Assembly (NCBI GenBank): GCA_034509735.1
Contig: JACGWO010000005.1
Coordinates: forward strand, 40,144,479-40,208,478
Direction: 5' to 3'
Source of the DNA: Sesamum alatum
Lineage: Eukaryota > Streptophyta > Magnoliopsida > Lamiales > Pedaliaceae
Length of the DNA: 64,000 nt
Position numbers and translations under genes: made by a program. Within the stretch, counting starts at the first letter, position 1. Each line of letters opens with the position of its first letter. Below, piece by piece: positions 25,168-37,980 of this stretch. Below the pieces are notes generated by a model. The model was not told the DNA's origin. It ran no database searches and saw nothing but the letters and a program-made list of their open reading frames with translations.

Positions 25168-28100
25168 ATGGATGCTTCTGAAAAAGACAAGACACCTATG
25201 TTATCTGCCATGCATATCAAATCAGATGATCAAAATGACTCGAGAAGTAGGATCTTTTCAACCAGGACGAGGAGTGCATCAATGTCCATTCCTGCAAACG
25301 CTTTGGATTCCTCTGAGCAGGAGAACAATCTAGTGGGTTTCACAGGTCCTCTGAAAAAGGGGAGGCAAATTTCCTCTGTACAGATGAGTGGTCCTCTATA
25401 TACTAGCCGTAACCATGAGGTCATCTTTCAGCCACCCCAAATTCCATTGGAGCAAAACACTGATGAGCCTAAACTAGACAGATATCCTTCTACTGATGCG
25501 ATGGATAATAATGACTGGCCATTGGACAACTACGAGGCCAAAAATGATCGTCTTCTGAAGTCTGGGCAACTTGGAATGTGCAACGATCCTTATTGCACAA
25601 CATGCCCAACATATTACAATGTTAAGGGGCGCCAGAGGCATTCAAGAACATCAGAAATATTTGATGCAAAGGTATTATTCTTATGGTAGCTAGTCTCTTT
25701 GTCAAAAGTTTCATAAACATCGATAATAACTTTATCAAACTAAGGTGCGTAAGCTGTTGAGGCTAGTTTCAAAGGGGCCACTACACCACAAAACTCAACC
25801 CATCCTTTTCAGTTAGTAAAAATAATTGAAACGGCATATCTATTTTCTTAATCAATTCCTTAACGGATTTCTGATTTCCTGCATCTTACTAATACTTTTT
25901 CTTGTCAGTTTTTTGCTTTATAGTTCTGAAGTTGGAATCATTGATGCTTTAAATTTTCTTCACCTTGTTTGCAGTTCCATAATATGCTCTATGGAGATGC
26001 AAAAGGTTGTGCAAAGAGAATGTGTTCCTTTTTGCAACCTTATATTCCAGGAGTCATGAATCCTCATGCAAAAATTGTTCAGCAATGGAACAAGTTCTTC
26101 GTAATTTCTTGTTTGTTTGCAGTATTTCTGGACCCATTATTCTTCTTTCTTCTGTCTGTGCAGAAGGTACTCCCAAAAGTTGTTTCATCTTTGTAAATAT
26201 TATATATTGATCTCCAAGTCTTTTACTATAGACCTGCAGTTTATGATGGCTAAGTTTCCTATAATAAATAAATTTTATAATGCAACTAGTCAGTACAAGC
26301 AGTACTAAGAAGATCAATTCTGCACGGCAACTTTACATCCCTGCGTCTGATGGATCTTTGTTCTCTTGCCGCAACTGAGGCTTTATACAGTGCCAAACTG
26401 GAATAAGATAATATTTACATCACTACTATCTGACTAGAGAACATTAGTCATATCACAACCTGTAAGCTGGTCAGAGAAATCTAATGAGCAGACATAGTTG
26501 ATGCAACTGGTTTATTTCAAATCCTGTGGTGAAAGAGGTACCACTGTTTCTATTTTCCTTCTTTGAGAGGAAAAGAGGTTCGGTCGTATTGCCATGCATC
26601 ATTGAAGAGTTTCTTCTTTTTGCATATGACTTTAAATTCTGAAGCAACATTGTCTTTGTTTAGTTTACTGTCCGTAGGCTCGCATGTTCTCTAGGTGGAT
26701 TTTGTTACCTTGTATTTTTCTTTAATTCAAAAGGCAATTATTTACATGTTTTAAATCCTTTGACACTCTTTGACCTTTGTCAACCTCTTTTCGTGAAGTT
26801 GCTGCGTAAACTTTTCACTACAATGTTGATTGAATTCTATTTTCTCAAATGCACTATCTGATTAACTCAGGATCACAAGTGCATAGTATTAAATTGGCCC
26901 ATGACGACAACAATTGTGGTCTTGAGGAGCATGACTGACTTCATTTACTTGCTTCATATCCTCCTTCAGGTGACTATTCTTGATTGCTGCTCCACAGAAT
27001 CCTTCCGTTATTGTTGAGCGTTCTCTACCATGCACTATCAGTTACTTCATTTAGAACTAATTTATTGTTTCTTAAAACTGAGGACAAAATATTTTCCATT
27101 TTCTCTTCTTCTTTTGTACTGCTTCTCATAATTATGGGAAATCTTATAAACATGATTGTAGATGTGCCTACTTTCTTTTCTTTTTTTTTTGTATTATTAT
27201 TATTATCATCAGAGAATAGACTATAATTTTTCAGAGATTAGTCTGTATTAAATGGTATCTGGTGTCCTTGTTTATAAGTTTAGTAGTGCAGGTTTTGTTG
27301 TTGCTACAATAAAGGCATTAGGTATTTGAACAACAAAAGTTCTATGTTTAAAAATAGAAACATAGAAACACATTGTAATGCACTTTTAAGCGTGATTAGT
27401 TCTATGTTTGACATTTCTATGTTTCTGAGTATGGGCATTGTAATGCACATTTAAGTGTGATTAACGCTTATTTTCTACTATACTTTAGAAGCAAAATTTC
27501 TTTAGATTGACCAAAGCATTATAAAACAATTTCTGGTGCTTTTTTTGTTTATGGCATATTTTTCACAAGTAAACATCAATTCATTTTTCTTTATTTTGAT
27601 TTTGGGAGGTGACCGCAGTCCAATAAGTTTGCTATTCAAAATTTTTTTCTTTTTCATTTTGAGCTGTGGGTGGAAGCATGATGGTGTACCTGGGGACAGA
27701 GACTACTTTTGCAAAAATGCCTACACTAGACAAAAGATACTGACGCTTCACAGCTGAATAGTTAGTGATATTGCCAGCATTTTGCTTGCATTATGAAACT
27801 AATCTTGGCTGCAATATCTTAGTGCCTTTCATTCACTTTTAAAGTGCTTACTAGACTATTTATTTATGTGGGTAAAGTAATTCTACGATCTCTTTGACCG
27901 ACAAACACTGCAGCATATTTGTGATCAAACAGTTGAATCGACTTCTTTGAAATTGTATTGCATACATATAACTAATGTTATGTAATAGTTCAGAAATACT
28001 GTTAAGTTATTGGAAAATTACTATCATGTGAAACTTTTATGGTTGATGAAGAATTAAAATTTTATATTTATACTTTAGATTGGTGCAAGTGATCTTTGGA

Positions 28101-31100
28101 CTAACTCAGGAATAGAAACTCAATTGTCATAGGTAGATGCATATCATTTATAGCTGGGATTTTATTATAAAATTATTTGCCCCTTGCTAATTCCAGAGAC
28201 ATATAATTCTATGGCATCAGTGATTGTAGCTCCACAAATTATGAAAAAATGTGAATATCTTGTTGAATCACTTGGACAGTGACCAGAATAGCATTCTCAT
28301 TTTCATTTTGCAGTTCAGACTGGCTTATGTCGCTCCTGAATCTAGAGTGATGGGAGCAGGAGATCTAGTGGATGACCCCAAAAGAATTGCCCGGAATTAT
28401 CTTTTTGGATATTTTATCATTGACTTCTTTGTTGTACTGCCCCTTCCCCAGGTAAGCATCAGGCTGGTCCTTGCCCCTGCTACATTATAATATTTTTGAT
28501 CTCTGCATATTATTTTTCCTCATGACTTCTTTCTTTTTTATCATTTAGGCATGTAAAATGCTGACGAAGAAAATGACTATTTGTGTGTGTAACTATAGAA
28601 ATTGAGTGTTTATTACTTGAATACCATTCTTAACAACAAAACTGACTTGCTAAATCTGACACTAGGGAATGTACAGAGCCTATTCTGCCCATTTTTGGGT
28701 GTCTATTGATTAGCATTCATCTACCAATATATGGATATGAGTCTATTCTGCTTCTTGGATTCTGTAACTTATATTTGGCGGTCGGAGTGCAGCATAGCAC
28801 ATAAGCTACTGACACGGGGTTATTTACTTTCTGTAGATCATCATATTATTGATATTACCAGATTCTATGGGAGCAACTGGTGCCAACTATGCAAAAAATC
28901 TTTTACGCGCAGCTATTCTTATTCAATATATTCCCAGGCTGTACAGATTCTTACCTCTGCTAGCTGGTCAGTCTCCAACTGGCTTCATATTCGAGTCCGC
29001 ATGGGCAAATTTTGTTATGAATCTTCTCACATTTGTTTTGGCTAGTCATGTGGTGGGTTCGTGCTGGTATCTTTTTGGTCTACAGGTTAGCCTCTTGTTA
29101 GTCTAAAGCCGTTCTTCATGTAATTCCTTGGAGTTAAAACTTCTTTACTTACTGATGTTTTTCTGATTTAACCTGCAATATGTTTCAATATATCACAGGC
29201 AACACCATGGTACCGTTGCATTCATTGTTTTGTTTTAGTCATTGCTCCTTAGTATCTAACTGAACTGCAAGCAACCCACAGCAGAGTAGTTTCGGCTTCT
29301 GCTTATGAAACCGAGTGGTTAAGCTTATTCCTTATTTCTTTTGGCATGCTATTATCCTTTTCTGGCCTCTTCTTCTGGAGATCCTGATGAAAGGATTAAT
29401 GTCATCTAGACATCATTATAGTAACTCCTCAACGCATATGCACAGATCAATTCAAGAAATCATAGTATAAGGTGTTTGAATGTGGTGTTATGTTTCTTGT
29501 GTAATGTTTTTTGCCTCATGATGTTAGTTCGTACTGATTTTCTCTTTGTTTACTTCTGTGTAGAGGGTGAACCAATGCCTTCGAGATGCCTGCCATCTCT
29601 CTAAGATCACAAGGTGTATGGAATTCATTGACTGTGGACATGGAAATGATTTCGGGGAGTTTGAGAATGATCCTACTTGGGACCAGTGGAAGAACAATAA
29701 CGACTCAATTGCTTGTTTCGGACAAAGTGGTTTTGCCTATGGGATTTATCAAAATGCTGTTGACCTAACCACCCACCAAAATATAATTACAAGATATATT
29801 TACTCGTTATTCTGGGGGTTCCAGGTATCCATGCAAAAACTAGTCTTTTTATTTATTTGGTCCGGCTTAATTCGATTTGGAGTCTTTGTTGTTTACCAAG
29901 AAAAGATTAAAAAGCAATGCGTATTTTAAGAATGTCAATATCTAAATCTACGGGTAACTGACAACTTCAACACAAAAGAATAGAGTAGCAAAGACAAAAG
30001 GAGAGGGTCAGCATAGACTAGTGTAAATATTGCATCAATAAGTAAAAGCTGCCATGCTTTTTCTGAAAAGATCGACTTCGCAATTGACATCATTTATCTT
30101 CTGGTATTCTGTGAAGCAAATTAGTACACTTGCTGGAAATCAAGTCCCAAGCTATTTTGTGTGGGAAGTTCTTTTCACTATGGCCATCATAGGGGTCGGC
30201 CTCCTGCTCTTTGCCCTCCTCATTGGAAATATGCAGAATTTTCTCCAGGCTCTTGGTCGTAGGTAAGACGTTGCTAATGTAATAGTTTCATAGCCCTGCA
30301 GTCAAGTTAGATTTGCTGGACTATGTTGTCTACTTTACGCATCTCACACACAGCATAGTTTCAGCTACTTTCCTCTATATATCCATGTTATTATCACCCA
30401 TTTGTGTGTTATTAGCTTTCTGAAACATCTTTACCTGTGCGCCTACAATGTCTTCTCAAGTAGCGAAACCTCAAAAAATGTGTATTCTTTTCTTCCCAGG
30501 AGGTTAGAAATGTCTTTAAGGCGCCGTGACGTCGAGCAGTGGATGAGCCATCGACGCTTGCCAGAAGAACTAAGAAGGTTAACTTTTTTCGTTCCTCGTC
30601 ACTTTATAGTATCAGTCCTGTCTGTATGTTTCAGTTGTGAACGGGTGTTGGATTTATATTGCAATAAAAATGCAGCACCTAATTTGCTTGGGACTCTACT
30701 CCATGCAGGCTAGTCCGAGAAGCAGAACGTTTTAATTGGGCTGCAACTAGGGGCGTAAATGAAGAAATGCTGATGGAGAATTTACCAGAAGATCTTCAAA
30801 GAGATATACGGCGTCATCTCTTTAAATTTGTTAAGAAAGTAAGTGTTATTATGAAATATAGATATGGTAAAAATGTTTCAAGTAGAGTAACATATAAAAC
30901 CAGTTCTAGAATTACTCGGCTAATCCATCTAGGATAAGAAAATTGTGAAAGTCGTTTCGCCATACTGTCAAGCCCCATATTGATATTTCATTGTTATTTT
31001 AACATTTTACTCAGAGAATACTTCAGGTTCTATAATTGCCGGTGTTCTTTTTTCTTTCTTTTTTAATTTTGTTCCTAATTACAGGTCAGAATTTTTCAAT

Positions 31101-31973
31101 TATTGGATGAACCTATTGTAGACGCTATATGTGAAAGGCTAAGAACAAAAACATACATCAAAGGAAGCAAAATCCTTTGCCGAGGTGGTCTTGTTGATAA
31201 AATGGTTTTCATAATCCGTGGAAAAATGGAGAGCATTGGGGAAGATCTGACCGTTCTTCCCTTGTCGGAAGGGGATGTTTGCGGAGAAGAACTCCTCACT
31301 TGGTGCCTTGAGCATTCTTCTGTGAATAAAGGTACAAGTACAAGTTCATCAGCCCTTGCTTCACTAATCAGTTGAAAGCGAAACAATGTAACAACCTTTG
31401 TCTTCTCTTCTCAGATGGAAGAAGAATAAGGATTCCAGGACATAGATTGTTGAGCAACAGGCTAGTCAGATGCTTAACTAATGTAGAAGCATTTGTCTTG
31501 CGAGCTGCTGATCTTGAAGAAGTTACGAGTCTTTTTGCAAGATTCTTGAGGAGCCCACGTGTTCAAGGCGCCATAAGGTAAATCACGTTTCATGTTGAAT
31601 CTCTCCACACAATGTTCAGAAATGATTGTGAGAAAATCTGGTCAGGAAATCAAAAATTTCGTGTGTTACCCTCTCCGTAGGTTTTGGAATTGTATAATTG
31701 TTGTATTCTAGTAGATGTAGGAACCTTTTATCTCCAAAGAATGTAAAATCTTTGTTGTTCCTATGTTAGCATTTCTGTCTTGTTTCTCTCTACACATCCT
31801 AGTCCCGTCTTGCAATTTTCTAAAACGCTCCCTTGTTTCTTGACAGGTATGAATCACCTTACTGGCGAGGGCTTGCAGCACGGCGAATCCAAGTGGCATG
31901 GAGATACAGGAAGAAACGGCTCAGCCGTGCAGACGACTCAAGCCCCCCACGTAATTTTTCTTCTAGGAGCTGA
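25168..31973 (+). CDS. CNGC20: Cyclic nucleotide-gated ion channel, CNGC19/20 type
   Basis: A plasma-membrane cation (Ca2+) channel subunit. Coding exons: 25168-25671, 25975-26166, 26871-26969, 28314-28451, 28837-29085, 29564-29824, 30117-30262, 30500-30577, 30709-30838, 31085-31331, 31415-31577, 31847-31973. They sum to 2334 nt and 777 aa with consistent phase. The long N-terminus carries a Cys cluster, CNDPYCTTCPTYY (138-150), typical of the CNGC19/20 clade. Six membrane segments span about 205-530. A Cys-rich S5-pore loop (395-481) leads to the filter AGN (487-489) in STLAGNQVPSYFVWE. The C-linker includes MSLRRRDVEQWM, LPEELRRLVREAERFNW and ENLPEDLQRDIRRHL; the cyclic-nucleotide domain is about 600-700; an IQ calmodulin site, IQVAWRYRKKR, is 750-760. 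The first coding exon follows a TTTCAG acceptor, so a 5' UTR exon lies upstream. The 1.3 kb intron 4 holds a small duplicated motif (27370-27465). Confidence 0.95.
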
Positions 31974-32869
31974 CAGATGATCCTCTCACACACACATGAT
32001 TCTTTTGTCTGCAAGAAAGCAATCATCGTATAAAAGTCCTTGTATAGTTTACAGACAGATTCAACTATACACATATAGGAAAACATTTTCAATCATAGTT
32101 AGCTAATGTTGCCAATGGACAAGTATTTCGACTAACACACTTGTAAGGAACATCCTCGACCAACCGTAGTGTGCTGCTGCAGCACGGGAAGACAGGCGAT
32201 AACGATGTATATGTTGCTGTGTGGCAATGGAGTTTCAGAGGAACTGTTATTGTTTTCTGGGTGTCTGATCTCTAAGCTGTTGTAAAGCAGTAAAGGTTGC
32301 TTTCTTGTTGTTTAATGTCTGAATTTATGATGTTTATAGATCTCAATGATTGTCCAAAGAATAGGTGAGGTTTGTAATAGTTTGACAGAGGTTGGTATGA
32401 AAGCTAAGGTTGCTCATGTATTCTTTCCTCTCTGTCTTTTATCATACTCCTTTTTTGCAATTTCTTTTTTAGCTAATTGATTCTTTACATATTTCTTGAA
32501 CAATACACACATTGTAATACTGGTTTGGATAATTACATTTAGTAGTCTTTAAGTTTGAACTACATAATTCATATGGTGAGTATAAGCGGTCTATCATATG
32601 TTTTTGTTTAATTTTTGGTTATAAACAAATCAAATCGAGTAGAGTGCGTTATTGTTCGATTTTTTTTTTAATTTTTTACAAATTATTTTTGAGTTGATTT
32701 GATTAATAATCAAATCGAATTCGAAAAAAAAAAACACTTTGGTAAAAGGGGACGCTTTTATTCCTATTATTCCTACATAATGGCTTTCTGAACCCAGTAA
32801 CAATTGGACTCCAAAATGGTCCATGTTCCTTTAAACTGCAAGAAGAAGCCCAATACCTGACATATTTAA

Positions 32870-33291
32870 GAGTAAATTACATCTATCTCCCTTGAGGTTT
32901 GACATAATTATAAATACCCCAAGTTTGAAAAATTACAAGTACCCCTGAGGTTTGTAACGTCTAACAAATAATCCATTTTCAGCTATTTTTATGGATGACC
33001 CGACCAAAATGCCCTTATCCATTTTCCTTAATTTTTTTAAATTCTTTGAATTTTTTTTGGACTACAATGCGCAATGAGAGATTTGTAAAGTTTTCTACAC
33101 CGAGGAGTTAATAATGCAATTTGCCTCGGCTGATTTTTCTGCAATTTAATTAAAAAAAACAAGGGCAAAATGGTCAATTTCGGGTCTTTGTTTGAAAATT
33201 ACAAACTTCAGGGGGTATTTGTAATCTTTCAAACAACGAGGGGGTATTTGTAATTATGCCAAATCTCAAGGAAGGTAGATGTAATTTATCC
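32870..33291. mobile_element. MITE-like element with about 50-bp TIRs, GGATAAATTAC family
   Basis: The left end is GAGTAAATTACATCTATC; the right end, reverse-complemented, is GGATAAATTACATCTACC. Similarity continues about 50 bp inward through TTGAGGTTTGACATAATT and AAATACCCC. It is flanked by CATATTTAA (32861-32869) and TATATTTAA (33292-33300), an 8/9 match fitting a 9-bp target duplication. A close relative of the inner sequence (CTACAATGCGCAA, TCTAACAAATAA) lies at 45893-46320. There is no transposase frame, so it is non-autonomous. Confidence 0.75.
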
Positions 33292-35251
33292 TATATTTAA
33301 TAAGTAAAAAGTTATTTATCACATTTGTTGTATGATTGGTTTTGTTCGACCAGACATAATTTGAAGAAGAATTTTGCATATTTTAGATAACGAGAGGCAA
33401 TTTTTCTAAATTTCCACATTTTCAAAGGATGATTTTCTTTAATGAGCAAACATATATATCAAAAAGTATTGTTTCATATTGATCTTTTTTTTACATTTTA
33501 AAGCTTAGTAAAATCTATACCTATATTATTAATTAAGGTTTAAGGCATTAGAGTAACTATTTTAGATACACAAAAAATTAAAAAAAAATAGCCTTGTATT
33601 TATTTTTGCCACAAATAACCATCTTCCTGATTAATTAATTAGATCAATAATATTCATTCATATACGTTTAAAATTAATTTTTCACCAGCTTTATTTAGTT
33701 CTTCATTTTATTGTTTTTCTATTATATTTAATTAAATAAATATAATAAAATTTAAATTATACATGTACATCATGTATGCTTCAATTGCTAATAAATATTA
33801 TTTTTTCCTGTATTAATAAGAATAAATGTTCTATTTATTGAATGTGACCAAATTACGTAACAATCATTTAATTAAAGTTGACACCTCATCCTAAAAGCCA
33901 ATAATGGACATTTAATTTGTTGCCTTACAATTATAAGTTGCTAAATACAATTTCTTTAAACAAAAAGTGCACCTTTTTTAAAAAAAATAAAAATAATTAA
34001 TGCCGATTTAAACCTACATTTATTATTGGGATAAAATTTCAAAAAGTACAGCATGGAAGAGTAAATTTGAGATTATCTTTATAATCCCATTGTAGTAATT
34101 TTGGCAAAAAAGTTGTTACCACCAAAATTCGTCGCCTTTTTTAATTTCAATTTTTTTTAATGCACTTTACACAATTGATTCTTGTATTTATCAATTTTAT
34201 TATAAATGGGATTTGATTTAAAATAATTGATATACTTGAGTTTATTGTAATTTGAGTTTATTAATCCAATCTATACATATATTTCTCAGTTTATTGATAT
34301 TAACATAATTATGTAATAACCATTTTTATTAAAAAAATATTATAATAAATAAATAAGGAGAAGAACCCTAAAATGGGAATTTGAAAATAAACTAGAAAAG
34401 CACAAAGTATGCAACATATCTTTTTCATCTTTTAATTGTAGAATGTATCATAGGCTATGATATAAATGGTTATAATTGCAACTAATTAAAACCCTAGCAA
34501 GTTTAATAGCTTAATAAAATGGACAAATTAATTAATTTAGTGATGATTGTATAGATCTTTGAACTTGAGCTAATTATGAATCCAATCTTTATATAATTTT
34601 CAAGTGCATATATGCTTGCCTTTAATTTCATGTACAACCAATCAAAAAATTAAAATCTTCATAGAATCATTAAATTCAATTATTATTATTATTATCCAAA
34701 TTAATTAGTGGTCATAATTTTAACAAGATTAATAGGTAGTACACTACCACCAAATTGGGATCACATCACTCATATTAAAATTTAAGTATATATGTTGTAC
34801 TCTATTCATGCATGTTATTAAACTTTATCACACCAAATTTTCCTTTTTTAATAAAGTCATGTATTGTATTATTGTAATTCTTCAATAATTTCTTATGTCA
34901 TGAGTCTTAATATTGTTAACAATCACGACAATTAATTAATATATATCTAATAGTAATACTAATTTATAATTAATTAATAACTACTATCAAAACAAACAAA
35001 AGATACTTTGTACATTCCGGGAATTACATGAAGTTTAAGCTATGCTTTATTGTCTTAGAAAATTAATTGACACATCGAAAATTAAAATGTAAATTGAAAA
35101 TTAGCCTCAAATTAACACACAAATTTTCATGGTTTTAAGAATATTTCTATATTCGCGCTTGCTCAGGATCAATCTTTTACCATAATAGAAAGTTGTACAT
35201 AATTGATTTATACTATACACAAAACATTGTAAAATTATAAATTTATTCATA

Positions 35252-35284
<33 letters not shown>

Positions 35285-35341
35285 CAAGAAATGTTTGCAT
35301 TCACAATCGATGAATGTAATGTAATGTTGGATCAGATTATT

Positions 35342-36089
35342 GGAGTATTTGCGCGCTTCTCAAAAGTGCTTTTTAGCTTTTGGGATAAAAAAAAACACTT
35401 TTAGAGTGTTTGGGATGTTAATTTCTACTTTTGAGATTTAAAAAAAAAAAAAGCACTTTTAAGCCAAAAGTTGGAAGCACCCTGGGGGTGCTTCTAGCTG
35501 CTTTGGCTTTTTCGTAAATAAATTGAAGTTGAATTGAGACAATTTTATCCTTATTATATTTATAATAACACAAAAATACCCTTATCCATTATTCATCATA
35601 TTTCTAGTGAATTGAATGACTGATGAATAATTCTTCAATTTCTCAATTTTCTACAAAATGAGCAATTTTCATACACGTACAAATGTACTTTTAACAAAAA
35701 AAAAATTTGTGTGCCGGGTCTTTCCTCTAAAATACAATGAACAAGGAGTTGTCATTTTAAAGTACATTTAACATATATTATTGTAAATGAATTTCTGGAA
35801 TAAATTAATAAACTAACAAAGTGAATGAATTTGCAAAATTAAAAAAAAAACATTTTCTCAACGGAATTCCATTCTCTCATTTTGCAATTCTGTTATTACA
35901 AAATATTTTTTTTAGGGATAAAAAAGTCATTTACTAATTAAGCTCTTCCAATAAGCACTTCCTAATTTAACTTTTTTCTACTTTTCATTTTTTTTTCCAA
36001 ACACTATCCACTTTTAATTCTGTTTTTAACTCTCAACTTTCTCTACAACAATCACTTTTTTAAAAGCAGAAATTTTTACAAACACTCCC
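35342..36089. mobile_element. TIR element, about 750 bp, ends GGAGTATTTG / CAAACACTCC
   Basis: The left end GGAGTATTTGCGCGCTTC and the reverse complement of the right end GGGAGTGTTTGTAAAAAT are followed on both sides by AAGTG- and GCTTTTA-rich subterminal repeats. There is no coding sequence and no target duplication that I can see. hAT-like non-autonomous elements look like this, but the superfamily is not established. Confidence 0.55.
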
Positions 36090-36993
36090 TATACATAGTT
36101 TGCCAAGAAATTCAGTAATTAATTATTATTGACGAAAAATTGTGAATGGTGATGGAGATATGGGCAGCTGAAGAGTCGCGCCCGAAATAAGTGGGTAAGT
36201 TTGACACTTTGTAAAACTCTTTTTTTTTTCGTCATTCATTCTTGAAAAGTGTGTAAAAATTAAATACATGGTAAAACTACCAAAACATGGGAAGGGCATA
36301 TGTGTCATTACACAATGTCCAACCAGCGGTGAAATTTCTCCGGCCGGCGGCGGGCAGTAGTATTGTCATTGGCATCCCTAAAATAAAAGCTCCAATAAAT
36401 ATTATATAGTACTACCACTTGTCCTTTTTCCTCTTTTATTTCATTTATGTTTCTTTTTTTTTTTACTTTTCAAAATCAAATAAATGAGAGAGAGATGTAT
36501 TTTCCTACTACCATTATTACAAATTAAGGCGACATTGGATTTTGAATTTTAAAGTTAATAAGAATATTTTTTTCTCTATATGTAAATTTTAAGAGAAGTG
36601 AAAATACAGCATAATTTTTTTTTGGTTGCGGGCTAATTTTTTTTATTAATATATATATATATGCATGTATTCTTTTAAAAAAAATGAAAAAGCTAATTTA
36701 ATTATATAATTTACCTCACCTTTATGAATATTCCGATATATATTCATAAACATGGCATTACATTTATACGTTGCTTTTACCTAAGAAATGGTAATTGCAA
36801 TTTGAAAATAATTCCAAGAAATAGGCATAATACCTTAAAATTTCCAAGAAATAATATTTCAATTTTTGATAACTATAATAAATTTAAAAACTTGTTAATA
36901 CATTCAATATATATATATATAATAATCCCATTAATCTTATTAATTAGTGTAAATTTCAAATATGTGTAAGCAAAAATGAATAAACAAAAAGGT

Positions 36994-37026
36994 CCCATCC
37001 CATTCCCATTCCCATTCCCATTCCCA
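36994..37026. repeat. (CCCATT)n hexanucleotide repeat
   Basis: About five CCCATT units, upstream of HDG11. Confidence 0.85.
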
Positions 37027-37369
37027 TCTCATCTCTTGAAAAACGAAGAGTCAAAAAATCAAGAAAATAGAAATTAATTATAAAAAAGAATGGCCTCAAA
37101 GTGTTTACAAGAACACCCACCCCCTCTTTATTACAACACCCTTTTATCTCTCAGCGTGTGATCAGAAAACCATAAATCCGTCGTCGGTTACAAATTTACC
37201 ATCCCCCACACACAGAAAATACAGTGGTGGTATACAGTATGTATGTATGTATACCACCACAGAAAGGTGTAGTAGTAGTAATATTAGTGAGTAGTCAGTG
37301 TGTGTATACGTAGGTGTAGCGTAGCGTAGCGTAGTGTATTATTATTAGTTATTAGGGGTTGGCGTTGCC

Positions 37370-37530
37370 TTCTCTCCTCCTTCTTTTCTTTGGCTCCCTT
37401 AATTACACCACACCTTCCCCTCCCCAAGATTTCTCTTCATTTCCATTCCTCAACCCCCCCCCCTCTACCCCACCCCACCCCACCTCTCTCTGCTCATATA
37501 TATATATACCCACCCCACCTCTCTCTGCTC

Positions 37531-37561
<31 letters not shown>

Positions 37562-37980
37562 AATATATACATATAAGTGTGTGTGTGTGTTTTGGAAGGC
37601 GTTACTTTAGCTACAGTGCCAAAAATGAAAACATGGCTAGTGCCTTGACAGATGCTTCTTCACATGCTCCAAATCCACTCCCTAAACTTCATATCATTTT
37701 CCATATCAAAATCCCAGATATTCTTTCTTCTTCTTTTTCTTCTTGTTCATTTTAATTTCATCCTCCTTTCTGATTATTATTTTTGAGTTTTGCTTTGAAA
37801 AATATTTAGCTGTTGTGTGTGTGTGTCTGTGTGTTGGTGATTATTGTAGTAAGTGTAGTTGTCAGAGTTGTATGTATTATGGGAATAGCTCGTAATCTTG
37901 AGGAGGTTGTTCTTGAATACTGCAGTATAATTAATTATTATATACAGCGGTGGTTTTTTTTGTGGTGAAATCCTTTGGTG
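37370..37980 (+). promoter_or_regulatory. HDG11 leader region with CT and AT repeats
   Basis: Pyrimidine-rich DNA with a duplicated block (CACCCCACCTCTCTCTGCTC then (AT)n, near 37470-37500 and 37510-37555) lies directly upstream of the HDG11 start codon. Short open frames here are made of these repeats and are not credible genes. An upstream minisatellite-like GTAGC repeat sits at about 37314-37336. Confidence 0.45.

Larger units (their letters stand above)
32300..37350. other. AT-rich spacer between CNGC20 and HDG11
   Basis: The left end probably contains the CNGC20 3' UTR. Two TIR elements (32870-33291 and 35342-36089) and an (AT)n at about 35254-35276 are listed or noted; the rest is very AT-rich with no gene seen. 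A GC-rich patch at about 36328-36356 (GGCCGGCGGCGGGC) stands out but has no open frame of note. Confidence 0.6.

Noticed and set aside
29825..30116. CNGC20 intron 7 starts GTATCC and could be U12-type
   Set aside because: The donor continues ATG instead of TTT and no TTAAC-like branch motif lies within 10-20 nt of the acceptor GTGAAG. A normal U2 intron is more likely.
37359..37755. Open frames in the HDG11 leader
   Set aside because: They are made of CT and AT simple repeats; the homeodomain gene starts downstream at 37981.
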